A stretch of 64,000 nt of DNA, taken from the NCBI GenBank assembly GCA_963717125.1, contig CAVQVG010000007.1:434001-498000 (forward strand). The letters are read 5' to 3'. A program made the translations under genes and the position numbers. Every line of letters begins with the position of its first letter. Position 1 is the first letter of the stretch. Shown piece after piece: positions 56,002-64,000 of the stretch. The notes beneath the pieces are model-generated. The model worked only from the letters and a program-made list of their open reading frames with translations, was not told the DNA's origin and made no database searches. Source of the DNA: RYN-230 sp963717125. GTDB taxonomy: Bacteria > Actinomycetota > Actinomycetes > Streptosporangiales > Streptosporangiaceae.

Positions 56002-59000
56002 ATGCCTGACGCAGCGGACAGCCAGACCTACTTCCCCGACCTGCCCGCGGCCATCGACCTGCCCGCCATGGAGCACGACGTCCTGGCCCGCTGGCAGGAC
56101 GGGAAGTTCTTCGAACGGTCCCTGGACGCCACCGCGGGTCGCCCGCTCTGGACGTTCTACGAGGGTCCGCCGACCACCAACGGCATGCCCGGCGTGCATC
56201 ACATCGAGGCGCGGGTGTTCAAGGACCTCTTCCCCCGGTTCAAGACCATGCAGGGATTCCACGTCCCGCGCCAGGCCGGCTGGGACTGCCACGGGCTGCC
56301 GGTCGAGGTGGCGGTGGAGCGGGAACTCGGGCTGTCCGGCAAGAAGGCCATCGAGAGCTACGGCATCGCCGAGTTCAACGCGCGCTGCCGTGAGTCGGCG
56401 CAGCGGCACGTGGACGCGTTCGAGGAGCTGACCATCCGGCTCGGCTACTGGGTGGACCTGCCGCACGCCTACCTGACCATGGACACCAGCTACATCGAGT
56501 CGGTGTGGTGGTCGCTCAAGGACATCTTCCGCAAGAGCCTGCTGGTCAAGGACTTCCGGATCAGCCCGTACTGCCCGCGCTGCGAGACCCCGCTGTCCGA
56601 CCACGAGATGGGCCAGCCCGACGTGTACCGCCCGGTGACCGACCCCGCGGTCACCGTCCGGTTCCCGCTGCTCACCCTGCCGGCCGCGGCCAACCCACTG
56701 CTGGCCGGGGCCGACCTGCTGGTGTGGACGACCACGCCGTGGACCCTGGTGTCCAACACCGCGGTCGCCGTGCACCCGGACGAGAGCTACGCGATCGCGC
56801 GTAAGCCTGGCGACGGCGACACCGTGGTGGTGGCCGAGGCCCTGGTGTCCCGGGTCCTCGGCGAGGGCTGGCACGTGCTGGCCACGGTGCCGGGCTCCGA
56901 ACTCGTCGGCGCGACCTACCGGCCGCCGCTGAACCTGGTCGAGATCCTGGGCGCGCACGTGGTCGTCCCCGGCGCGTTCGTCACCACCGAGGACGGCACC
57001 GGGCTGGTGCACATGGCACCGGCGTTCGGCGCGGACGACATGGAGACCGGCCGGGCGCACGGGCTGCCGGTGGTCAACCCGATCCGGCCGGACGGGCGTT
57101 TCGAAGAATGGGTGCCGCAGGTCGGCGGGATGTTCTTCAAAGCAGCGGACGAGGTGCTGGTCCATGACCTGGCCGAGCGCGGCCTGCTGTTCCAGGTCGA
57201 GCAGTACCAGCACAGCTACCCGCACTGCTGGCGCTGCCACACACCGCTGCTGTACTACGCGCTGCCCTCCTGGTACATCCGGACCACCCAGGTCAAGGAC
57301 CAGATGCTGGCCGAGAACGAGCGGACCAACTGGCAGCCGCCCACCATCAAGCACGGCCGGTACGGCGAGTGGCTGCGTAACAACGTGGACTGGGCGCTGT
57401 CCCGGACCCGGTACTGGGGCACTCCGCTGCCCATCTGGGAGTGCGGCGAGCAGCACCTGACCGCCGTCGGATCCCTGGCCGAGCTGAGCGAACTGGCCGG
57501 GCGGGACCTGCATGACCTGGACCCGCACCGGCCGTACGTGGACGAGGTGACGATCACCTGCCCCGAGTGCGGCGAACAGGCCCGCCGGGTGCCCGAAGTG
57601 ATCGACGCCTGGTATGACTCCGGCTCGATGCCGTTCGCCCGGCTCGGTGCCCCCTACCAGAATCAGGAGCAGTTCGAGCGGGCCTACCCGGCCCAGTTCA
57701 TCTGCGAGGCGATCGATCAGACCCGGGGCTGGTTCTACTCGCTGATGGCGGTCGGCGTGCTGCTGTTCGGGCGGTCCTCCTACGAGAACGTGGTCTGCCT
57801 CGGCCTGGTGGTGGACGAGCGCGGCCGCAAGATGAGCAAGCACCTGGGCAACGTGCTAGAGCCGATCCCGCTGATGGAGGCGCACGGCGCGGACGCGGTG
57901 CGCTGGTACTTCGCGGCGTCCGGCTCGCCCTGGTCCACCCGGCGGATCGGCGCGAACACGCTGGACGAGATCGTCCGCAAGGTGCTGCTCACCTACTGGC
58001 ACACGGTCTCCTTCCTGATGCTGTACGCCAACGCCGCGGCGGCGCAGGGGCAGGCCTGGGGCCCCGGTCAGGCGGCCAGCGCGCCGCCGGCCGCGGACCG
58101 GCCGCTGCTCGACCGGTGGCTGCTCAGCGAGCTGCACGCAACGACCCAGGAAGTCACCGACGCGCTGGAAGGATTCGACACTGCCGCGGCCGGGCGGCGG
58201 CTGGCCGCGTTCATCGACGACATGTCGAACTGGTACGTGCGGCGCTCCCGGCGGCGGTTCTGGGACGGCCCGGGGACCCCGGACGGCGCGGTCGCGTTCG
58301 CCACGCTGTACGAGTCCCTGCACGTGCTGACCCGGCTGATGGCCCCGATCACGCCGTTCCTGGCCGACCACGTGTGGACGGCGCTGCGCGGCGCGGATGA
58401 CCCGGAGTCGGTGCACCTGGCCCAGTGGCCGGCCGCCGACCCCGCGCTGGTCGATGCCGGGCTGTCCGGGCAGATGGCGCTGACCCGGCGGCTGGTGGAA
58501 CTCGGCCGGTCGGCCCGGGCGGCCGCGTCGCTGCCGGTCCGCCAGCCGCTGGCCCGCGCCGTGGTCAGCGCGGCCGGGTTCGCCGACCTGGCCCCGGAAC
58601 TGCGCGCCCAAGTGGCCAGCGAGCTCAACGTGCGCTCGCTGGACCCGATGGCGGCGGTCGGCGACGACCTGGTCAACTACGTGGTGAAGCCCAACTTCCG
58701 GGCCCTGGGCAAACGGTTCGGCAAGGGCACCCAGGCGGTGGCCGCGGCCATCGCCGCGGCCGATCCGGCGGCCCTGGCCGCGGAACTGCGTTCGGCCGGG
58801 AAGGTCTCGGTGCAGGTGGACGGCGGGCAGTTGCCGCTCAGCCCGGACGAGCTGATCGTGACCCAGACGCCGCGCTCCGGCTGGACGGTGGCCTCGGACG
58901 CCGGCGAGACCGTCGGCCTCGAAGTCGAGATCACCCCCGAGTTGCGCCGCGAAGGGCTGGCCCGGGAAGTCATCCGGCTGGTGCAGGACGCCAGGAAAAA

Positions 59001-59208
59001 CGACGGGCTGCACGTCAGCGACCGGATCCGGGTGCGCTGGGAGAGCAGCGACCCGGAACTGGCCGCCGCCCTCACCGAGCACGGCGAGCTGATCGCCGGT
59101 GAGGTGCTCGCCGACGAGTTCCGCCCCGGCACGGCCGCCGACGCCGCGGGCGCGCACGAGCACACCCACCCCGACCTAGCCCTCACGTTCTGGCTAACCC
59201 GCGCCTGA
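56002..59208 (+). CDS. ileS: Isoleucyl-tRNA synthetase
   Basis: 1068 residues. It charges tRNA-Ile. The HIGH-type motif is in NGMPGVHHIEARVFKDLFP, followed by GWDCHGLPVE; the KMSKS-type motif is GRKMSKHLGN. The CP1 editing domain (WTTTPWTLVSNTAVAV, EDGTGLVHMAPAFG) should hydrolyse Val-tRNA-Ile. The long C-terminal region fits the eukaryotic-like (IleRS2) class common in actinobacteria. ATG 56002 is chosen for the GGAGG ten bases upstream and lies after the T-box; an ATG at 55855 is inside the riboswitch. A terminator hairpin follows its stop. Confidence 0.97.
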   Translation: MPDAADSQTYFPDLPAAIDLPAMEHDVLARWQDGKFFERSLDATAGRPLWTFYEGPPTTNGMPGVHHIEARVFKDLFPRFKTMQGFHVPRQAGWDCHGLPVEVAVERELGLSGKKAIESYGIAEFNARCRESAQRHVDAFEELTIRLGYWVDLPHAYLTMDTSYIESVWWSLKDIFRKSLLVKDFRISPYCPRCETPLSDHEMGQPDVYRPVTDPAVTVRFPLLTLPAAANPLLAGADLLVWTTTPWTLVSNTAVAVHPDESYAIARKPGDGDTVVVAEALVSRVLGEGWHVLATVPGSELVGATYRPPLNLVEILGAHVVVPGAFVTTEDGTGLVHMAPAFGADDMETGRAHGLPVVNPIRPDGRFEEWVPQVGGMFFKAADEVLVHDLAERGLLFQVEQYQHSYPHCWRCHTPLLYYALPSWYIRTTQVKDQMLAENERTNWQPPTIKHGRYGEWLRNNVDWALSRTRYWGTPLPIWECGEQHLTAVGSLAELSELAGRDLHDLDPHRPYVDEVTITCPECGEQARRVPEVIDAWYDSGSMPFARLGAPYQNQEQFERAYPAQFICEAIDQTRGWFYSLMAVGVLLFGRSSYENVVCLGLVVDERGRKMSKHLGNVLEPIPLMEAHGADAVRWYFAASGSPWSTRRIGANTLDEIVRKVLLTYWHTVSFLMLYANAAAAQGQAWGPGQAASAPPAADRPLLDRWLLSELHATTQEVTDALEGFDTAAAGRRLAAFIDDMSNWYVRRSRRRFWDGPGTPDGAVAFATLYESLHVLTRLMAPITPFLADHVWTALRGADDPESVHLAQWPAADPALVDAGLSGQMALTRRLVELGRSARAAASLPVRQPLARAVVSAAGFADLAPELRAQVASELNVRSLDPMAAVGDDLVNYVVKPNFRALGKRFGKGTQAVAAAIAAADPAALAAELRSAGKVSVQVDGGQLPLSPDELIVTQTPRSGWTVASDAGETVGLEVEITPELRREGLAREVIRLVQDARKNDGLHVSDRIRVRWESSDPELAAALTEHGELIAGEVLADEFRPGTAADAAGAHEHTHPDLALTFWLTRA

Positions 59209-59238
59209 CCCACCGCTGTGCGGCGCGGGTGGGTCAGG
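59204..59238. terminator. Bidirectional terminator hairpin after ileS
   Basis: CCTGACCCACC at 59204-59214 is a perfect complement of 59228-59238 with a 13-base loop. It lies between the ileS stop (which it includes) and the stop of the convergent membrane protein gene at 59234. Confidence 0.75.
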
Positions 59239-61021
59239 TATCGGGGAGCTGGTCGGGCTGGCAGGCACGGCAGGCGATCAGGCCGGCCGAGACGGCCTGC
59301 TGCTTGGACATGATCTCCAGGTCGCCCTCGCCGAGGAACCTGATCAGGATGCATTCGCTGCGGTGGTAGCGGGCCACCCCGGGCACCACGGTGACCTCGA
59401 CCTGCCCGGCGCCACGGGTGGGGGCCGAGTCCTCGGCCGCCGCCTGCCCGGTCGGCTCATCCGGCGCGCGCGGCTGATCGGCGGGGCCGGAGTCCGCCGT
59501 CCCGGCGGGCTCCGCCGCCTCGGCCTCGTTAACGGCCTCACCAGCCTCGGCCGCGTCACCAGCCTCGGCCGCCTCAGCAGCCTCGGCCGCCTCAGCAGCC
59601 TTAGCGGGCTCAGCAGCGGCGGCCACCTCAGTAGCCGCCGCAGACTCAGTAGCCGCAGGCGCTTCGGGGGCCTGGCCAGACTCACCAGCCTCGGTCGCGT
59701 CGGTCTTGGTGGGCTCAGCGCCGGCTGCCTCGGCGGCCGCAGCCGCCCGGCCGGGCTCCGGTGTCCGGGCTGGCGGGGTCACCACGGGCGGAGCGGACAC
59801 CACGGTCGACCCGGTACCCGGGTCAGGCGGCAACCGGATCGTCCACTGCGGGGCCGCACCCTTATCAACCGGGCCGACCTGATCGCCGGCCCCCGCACCG
59901 TGGGCCGCTTCCTCCTGAGTGGACGTGCCCCGGCCAGGTTCTGCCCTGGTGGGCGCGTCCCAGGCACGCACATTCCGGCTGGCCTCGGCGGGGTCGGCCG
60001 GTTCGGCAGTCGGGGTGTCGCCGGCCGCTGGTCCGGCGTCGGATTCGGCGGACGCCTGACCGGCCTGCGCTGGTTCCGCGGCCTCGCGGCCGGCCTGCGC
60101 TGGCTCCGCGGCCTCGCGGCCGGCCTGCACTGGCTCCGCGGCCTCGCGGCCGGCCTGCACTGGCTCCGGGGTGTCGCGGCCGGCTGAACCGGTGCCAGGC
60201 GCGCCGCGGGCCGGCTCCGCGGGGGGCGCGAACGGCCAGCCGCTGGGCGGGGTAGTGGGCGGCTGCCAGCCGGCCGCTGGCGGCCACAGCTCCCCGCCTT
60301 CGGGCGGGCTCGCCCCGGCCAGCGTCTCCCGGCCTGGCGGCTCAGTCGGCAGTGACATCCCGGACGGTATCGAGAAGTCACCGGCGGGCCAGGTCAGCCG
60401 GCCCGAGTCGCGCTTGCCCGCCGACTCGAGTTCCTCGTTGACGCGCTCCCACAAGTCGTCGGTCGGGGCCGCGTGAATCGGCTCCGGCTCCGGCGCCGGT
60501 TCCGGCTCTGGCTCGGCCGGGCGGCGCGATGGCCAGCCCTTGCGCCCGGGCCGCCGGTCACCGTGGGCGGCCCGGTCCGCCTCCTCCTGACGCTCGGCCT
60601 GGCCCGCTGCCGCGCTCGCGGCGCGGGCGGCCGGGTCAGCTGCGGCGGCCGGGTCAGCTGCGGCGGTCGGCTCCGGCACCCGGGGTACCGGGCTCGGCCC
60701 GGCGTCCGCCTGGAAGCCGGCCATGGCCGGCGCGGCGGCCTGCCCCGCCCGCCCCGCTGCGGGCGGGCCGGCTGCGGCCCGCCCGGCCGGGGCCGGGCTG
60801 GGCACCGGCCGGCTGGCCGCGAACGGGCTGGCCGCTCGCTTGGTGCCGGTGCCGGTGCCGAAAATTTCCGACCACTGCCGCAGCACGCCGACCGCCAAGA
60901 GCAGCGCGGCCACCGCGCACACACCGATGGACACGTAGACCAACGGCAGGCTGCTGGCTGCGACGCCGGCAACCAGCAAGCCGATGGCTAGAGCAACGAG
61001 GAGAGCGCTGAATCTGATCAC
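59234..61021 (-). CDS. Membrane-anchored repeat protein with C-terminal Cys-rich module
   Basis: 595 residues. Two membrane helices (about 4-22 and 27-47) are followed by about 480 residues of low-complexity, Ala/Glu/Pro-rich sequence. This includes four to five 10-residue EPAQAGREAA repeats encoded by 30-bp units (about 60055-60190) and an AEAAEAAEAGDAAEAGEA tract. The last 47 residues form a distinct module, YHRSECILIR...ACRACQPDQ, with His553, Cys557, Cys584 and Cys587 spaced like a small metal-binding site of the Ada-like Cys-rich kind. The function is unknown; cell-envelope tethering is inferred. GTG 61021 has GGAGAG upstream. It lies between ileS and wag31. Confidence 0.7.
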   Translation of the reverse strand: MIRFSALLVALAIGLLVAGVAASSLPLVYVSIGVCAVAALLLAVGVLRQWSEIFGTGTGTKRAASPFAASRPVPSPAPAGRAAAGPPAAGRAGQAAAPAMAGFQADAGPSPVPRVPEPTAAADPAAAADPAARAASAAAGQAERQEEADRAAHGDRRPGRKGWPSRRPAEPEPEPAPEPEPIHAAPTDDLWERVNEELESAGKRDSGRLTWPAGDFSIPSGMSLPTEPPGRETLAGASPPEGGELWPPAAGWQPPTTPPSGWPFAPPAEPARGAPGTGSAGRDTPEPVQAGREAAEPVQAGREAAEPAQAGREAAEPAQAGQASAESDAGPAAGDTPTAEPADPAEASRNVRAWDAPTRAEPGRGTSTQEEAAHGAGAGDQVGPVDKGAAPQWTIRLPPDPGTGSTVVSAPPVVTPPARTPEPGRAAAAAEAAGAEPTKTDATEAGESGQAPEAPAATESAAATEVAAAAEPAKAAEAAEAAEAAEAGDAAEAGEAVNEAEAAEPAGTADSGPADQPRAPDEPTGQAAAEDSAPTRGAGQVEVTVVPGVARYHRSECILIRFLGEGDLEIMSKQQAVSAGLIACRACQPDQLPDT

Positions 61022-61121
61022 TGGCGCTCTCCCCAGGCCGTGCGGGTCATGCTGCCAACCGAGGAGATGCTGCTGAGCTGTTAACTGGACGTAACGTGCC
61101 GCGTCTGGCCTGCGCTACCGG

Positions 61122-61141
61122 CCACCGCTGATCAGCGGTGG
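61122..61141. repeat. 20-bp perfect palindrome at the wag31 3' end
   Basis: CCACCGCTGATCAGCGGTGG reads identically on both strands and spans the wag31 stop at 61132. It may act as a short terminator or protein-binding site; it has no loop spacer. Confidence 0.55.
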
Positions 61142-61974
61142 TCGTGCGGCGAGCCATCCGATGGGTGGAAGCCACCGTGCGACACCGGCTCCGGCGCGCC
61201 CGCGTAAGCGCCGATTGACGGCTGGCCGTTCCGGCTGTCCAGGCGGGACATCCCCGAGGAGACGGACGAGTCAGGCCCGTTGCCCATGGCCGGGAAGGCG
61301 CCACTGTCGGTCGCGCCCGCTTCCAGGTCGCGCATCTGGCCTTCCAGGTATGCCTTGAGCCTGCTGCGGTACTCGCGCTCGAAGGCACGCAGGTCATCGA
61401 CCCGGCGCTCCAGCTCTTCGCGCTGCTGGACCAGGGAACCCATGGCCTGACGGTGCCGCTCCTGCGCGTCCCGCTCCAGGCTCTCCGCCCGGGCCCGCGC
61501 GTCGCTGGTGATCTGCTCGGCCTGGCGGCGCGCCTTGCCCAGGATGTCGTCGGCCTCGCGGCGAGCCCGGCCGAGCGTCTCGTCGGCCTCGCGCCGCGCG
61601 TCGGCGATCGCCTGGTCGGCGGTCTGCTGGGCGAGCGCCAGGACGCGCGCGGCCGTGTCCATGTTGTCCTCGGCCGGCGGCATCATCCGCGGCGGCTCCG
61701 GCATCCGCTCCGGCTCAGGCGCCCGGATCGGCTCCGGCGACATCATCTCCTGGGCCTGCTCACCCAGCGGCGAGCTGAGCGCGGACATCGGAACTTTGCC
61801 CCCACGCAGGCTCTCAGCCAGCTTCGCCCGGAGCTCTTCGTTCTCCTGGATCAGCCGGTCCAGCTCCACCTCGACCTCGTCGAGGAAGGCGTCAACCTCT
61901 TCCTCGTCGTAGCCAGGCCTGAGCCGAGTGGTACTGAACTGCTTGTTCCGCACATCCGCGGGCGTCAGCGGCAT
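61132..61974 (-). CDS. wag31: DivIVA-domain polar growth protein (Wag31 type)
   Basis: 280 residues. The N-terminal DivIVA domain (residues 1-65: MPLTPADVRNKQFSTTRLRPGYDEEEVDAF) binds curved membrane; long coiled coils follow at about 25-65 and 115-235, with AxxxA-type heptads around ALAQQTADQAIADARREAD. It self-assembles at poles and septa and directs polar wall growth in actinobacteria. ATG 61974 has GGAG upstream. It lies between yggT and a repeat-rich membrane protein, in the conserved ftsZ-sepF-yggT-wag31 order. Confidence 0.96.
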   Translation of the reverse strand: MPLTPADVRNKQFSTTRLRPGYDEEEVDAFLDEVEVELDRLIQENEELRAKLAESLRGGKVPMSALSSPLGEQAQEMMSPEPIRAPEPERMPEPPRMMPPAEDNMDTAARVLALAQQTADQAIADARREADETLGRARREADDILGKARRQAEQITSDARARAESLERDAQERHRQAMGSLVQQREELERRVDDLRAFEREYRSRLKAYLEGQMRDLEAGATDSGAFPAMGNGPDSSVSSGMSRLDSRNGQPSIGAYAGAPEPVSHGGFHPSDGSPHDHR

Positions 61975-62025
61975 TCTCGTCTCCTCGGCACGCTTGAACG
62001 GTGTTCCTATCGGACGCTACCCGGA

Positions 62026-62310
62026 TCAGAGCAGCTGCACGGCCTGCATCGCGAAAATGACCACGAAGAAGAGCACCATGAAGCTGAGGTCCAAGGCCAC
62101 AGTACCGAGACGGAGCGTGGGTATGTACCGCCTTAGCAATCTCAGTGGCGGGTCCGTCGCGGTGAAGATGAACTCAGCGAGGATGAGCACCAAGCCCGTG
62201 GGCGTCCACGACCGCGAGAAAGCCTGTATCCAGCTGAGGATGAGCCTCCCGAGCAGAATCACGAGATATATCGAGAGCACGTAGAACAGAACGATCTTTA
62301 CAATCCCCAC
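62026..62310 (-). CDS. YggT-family membrane protein
   Basis: 94 residues with two membrane helices (about 5-30 and 65-92). The diagnostic RLILSWIQAF and ATDPPLRLLRRYIP segments are present. YggT proteins accompany division genes in many bacteria; a role in division or osmotic tolerance has been suggested but is not settled. GTG 62310. It is 87 bases after sepF and 51 bases before wag31. Confidence 0.93.
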   Translation of the reverse strand: MGIVKIVLFYVLSIYLVILLGRLILSWIQAFSRSWTPTGLVLILAEFIFTATDPPLRLLRRYIPTLRLGTVALDLSFMVLFFVVIFAMQAVQLL

Positions 62311-62397
62311 ATCCCTGCCCTGCCTTCACGGACGCCGGGATGACCACCGCGGGTGCCGTCGCTGTGTGCTCGTCACCGAGCGTGTTCACCTGCGCAT

Positions 62398-62931
62398 CTA
62401 ACTCTGGTTGAAGAACCCTCGTTCAGCTATCCGGGCCCGGTCCTCCGCCGTCACTTCGACGTTGGCCGGACAGAGCAGGAACACTCTGTTGGTAACCCGG
62501 TCGATGCTCCCGTGCAGCCCGAAGATCAGCCCCGCCGCGAAGTCGACGAGACGCTTCGCGTCGCTGTCGACCATCTCGGTCAGGTTCATGATCACCGGAG
62601 TGCCCTCACGGAAGTGCTCTCCGATGGTACGAGCTTCATTGTACGTGCGCGGGTGCAAGGTGGTGATACGCGCGAGATCGGTGGCATGCGCGGTCGCCGT
62701 GGCGGTGCCGCCGCCGCCCCCGCCGCCCCGGGACACCGGAGGTGGGGACGGCTCCACGGCGAACTCGGCGCGGCTGCCGCGCGAGCCAGCGCGATCGGGT
62801 TCCGGCTCGGGCTGGTCAGCCGCCTCCCCGTACTCGTCATACTCGTCGTACGGGTCATAGCCGTCGTCGTACTGCGGATCGTCCTCGACGAGGCCGAGGT
62901 AGACCGCCATCTTGTGCATCGCGCCGGCCAT
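62398..62931 (-). CDS. sepF: Cell division protein SepF
   Basis: 177 residues. An N-terminal amphipathic helix (MHKMAVYLGLVED) binds membrane; an acidic, disordered linker of about 70 residues with a glycine run follows; the C-terminal SepF core (about 90-177) has TYNEARTIGEHFREGTPVIMNL and FAAGLIFGLHGSIDRV. SepF tethers FtsZ to the membrane and is essential where FtsA is absent, as in actinobacteria. ATG 62931 gives MAGAMHK; a second ATG four codons later matches the helix start equally well. Confidence 0.96.
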   Translation of the reverse strand: MAGAMHKMAVYLGLVEDDPQYDDGYDPYDEYDEYGEAADQPEPEPDRAGSRGSRAEFAVEPSPPPVSRGGGGGGGTATATAHATDLARITTLHPRTYNEARTIGEHFREGTPVIMNLTEMVDSDAKRLVDFAAGLIFGLHGSIDRVTNRVFLLCPANVEVTAEDRARIAERGFFNQS

Positions 62932-62980
62932 CGGTCAGCCCTCCGTCATCAACTGTCAAGCAGCCCCGCTGCGTCGGACA

Positions 62981-63724
62981 TTACCTGACGAAGCCCGGCC
63001 GGCCGCCGAGCAACGCCGTACCGACCCGCACGTGTGTCGCCCCGGCCGCGATGGCGTCTTCCAGGTCGCCACTCATCCCCGCGGAGATCATCACCGCCCC
63101 GGGGTGCCGGGCGCGCACCAGCGCGGCGATCTCCGCCAGCCGCTGGAACGCGGCCAGCGGCCCGCCCGGCACCGACTCGGCCGCCAGCGGCGCCACCGCC
63201 ATCACGCCGCCCAGTTCGAGGCCGGTCTGACCGGCCACCGCGTCCGCGATGGGCAGCACCTGGTCCACCGGGGCGCCGCCGCGGCCTGGCTCGTCGTCCA
63301 GGCTCACCTGCACCAGGCAGCGCAGCGGGCGGCCGGTCTTCCGGGCGGCGGCGGCGAGCGCCGTCACCAGCCGGCGCCGGTCCACCGAGTGGATCACATC
63401 GGCGTAGCGGGCCACGCTGGCCGCCTTGTTGGTCTGCAGCTGGCCCACGAAGTGCCAGGTGAGCTGCGCACGCAGGTCCGCGACCTCGGCGGCTTTGGGC
63501 GCCGCCTCCTGATCGCGGTTCTCCCCCACGTCCCGCACACCCAGGCTGCTCAGGATGCGGATGTCAGTGGCCGGGAAGGTCTTGGTGATGGCGACCAGGG
63601 TGACCTCGTCGGCGTCCCGGCCGGCCGCCTGGCATGCGGCCCCGATCCGGGCCCGCACCGCGGCCAGCGACGCGGCGATCTCAGCAGCACGCCCGGCGCC
63701 CGGTCCGCGGGCCAGGCTGGTCAC
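62981..63724 (-). CDS. PLP-homeostasis protein (YggS/YlmE type)
   Basis: 247 residues, fold-type III PLP barrel. The PLP Lys is in VTLVAITKTFP; HFVGQLQTNKA is the diagnostic block, and GMSGDLEDAIAAGATHVRVGTALLG binds phosphate. It stores or buffers PLP in the cytoplasm. GTG 63724 overlaps the ftsZ stop (TAGTG), suggesting coupling. In many actinobacteria a laccase-domain gene (ylmD) lies between ftsZ and this gene; it is absent here. Confidence 0.94.
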   Translation of the reverse strand: MTSLARGPGAGRAAEIAASLAAVRARIGAACQAAGRDADEVTLVAITKTFPATDIRILSSLGVRDVGENRDQEAAPKAAEVADLRAQLTWHFVGQLQTNKAASVARYADVIHSVDRRRLVTALAAAARKTGRPLRCLVQVSLDDEPGRGGAPVDQVLPIADAVAGQTGLELGGVMAVAPLAAESVPGGPLAAFQRLAEIAALVRARHPGAVMISAGMSGDLEDAIAAGATHVRVGTALLGGRPGFVR

Positions 63725-64000
63725 TATTTGAGGAAGTCAGGGACGTCGAGCTCGTCATCCTCTTCGAACACGACCGACCGGCGGCGCGTGGTGGCCGCAT
63801 CGAACACACCCCGGGCGTCCGGGCGCGGCCGCGATTCGGCGGGCGCGGGTTCCCCGGCGGCCGGCTCCAGGTCGGCGTGCCGAGGCGCGGGCACGCCCGT
63901 CCCGGTGCCGTCGGCCGCGGCCAGTTGGGCCGCGTCGCCCGCCAGCCCGGCGGCGTCCTCCGCCAGCCCGGCCGCGTCCTCGGCCAGCCGGGCGGCCGGC
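63724..64000 (-). CDS. ftsZ: FtsZ, C-terminal tail (5' part beyond the window)
   Basis: The frame opening at the window edge ends at 63724 with the C-terminal peptide RRRSVVFEEDDELDVPDFLK, the conserved FtsZ tail that binds SepF and FtsW. Before it lies a variable linker of about 65 residues. Its first part is a seven-residue repeat, LAEDAAG, LAEDAAG, LAGDAAQ, encoded by 21-bp units at about 63925-63993. Only the last 91 codons are present; the GTPase domain lies outside. The position next to yggS and sepF confirms the identity. Confidence 0.93.
   Translation of the reverse strand, partial: PAARLAEDAAGLAEDAAGLAGDAAQLAAADGTGTGVPAPRHADLEPAAGEPAPAESRPRPDARGVFDAATTRRRSVVFEEDDELDVPDFLK

Overview
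The window is very GC-rich DNA from a filamentous-type high-GC actinobacterium. Gene order follows a block known from Streptomyces and relatives, here read right to left: ftsZ, yggS, sepF, yggT, divIVA (wag31), ileS, traR/dksA-like, lspA, rluA-like, dnaE, hisD-C-B-H-A-F, hisI, trp genes, gltBD, pyk, an ANTAR regulator (pdtaR), a PaaI-type thioesterase, polA, rpsA, coaE, uvrB. Wag31, SepF, the ANTAR regulator, polyphosphate glucokinase, a PriA-type hisA and a T-box-controlled ileS all fit Actinobacteria. The genus cannot be fixed from this sequence; a Streptosporangiales or Frankia-like soil actinomycete is plausible.

Layout. 1-12.2 kb: partial HAD hydrolase, lipoprotein, uvrB, coaE, rpsA, polA, secreted aldose 1-epimerase, thioesterase, pdtaR. 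12.3-20.6 kb: a small tRNA with anticodon CAA, pyk, a perfect 52-bp palindrome, gltD and gltB. 20.8-24.9 kb: trpA-trpB-trpC, a Trp-region membrane protein and hisI, all leftward. 25-28.6 kb: a short accessory stretch with a TIGR03085-type protein, a phosphonatase-like HAD plus FAD oxidoreductase pair, and ppgK. 28.6-34.2 kb: hisF, ridA, hisA, hisH, hisB, hisC, hisD, mostly with start/stop overlaps. 34.5-38.6 kb: membrane protein, ABC exporter pair, DUF2254 protein. 38.7-42.3 kb: dnaE. 42.6-48.4 kb: accessory polysaccharide cluster (glycosidase-like lipoprotein, PMT-like glycosyltransferase, GH26-like lipoprotein, cellulose-synthase-like GT2). 48.6-53.5 kb: DoxX, VOC, secreted alpha/beta hydrolase, WYL regulator, membrane protein. 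53.5-64 kb: rluA-like, lspA, traR-like, T-box plus ileS, a repeat-rich membrane protein, and the division genes wag31, yggT, sepF, yggS and the 3' end of ftsZ.

How the parts work together. Glutamate synthase, the his genes and the trp genes form an amino-acid block; PriA would serve both the His and Trp routes. UvrB, PolA and DnaE cover repair and replication. LspA matures lipoproteins, several of which are encoded nearby. Wag31, SepF, YggT and FtsZ form the polar-growth and division block.

Three points stand out. Three conserved genes (gltD, the phosphonatase-like HAD, the RluA-type synthase) each carry one apparent single-base deletion, which may be draft-assembly error. In-frame minisatellites whose units are multiples of three bases lie inside at least six genes, including gltB and ftsZ. 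Several long perfect hairpins and a two-copy dispersed repeat sit at gene ends. The most novel-looking functional unit is the polysaccharide cluster. No phage, insertion sequence or CRISPR array was seen.
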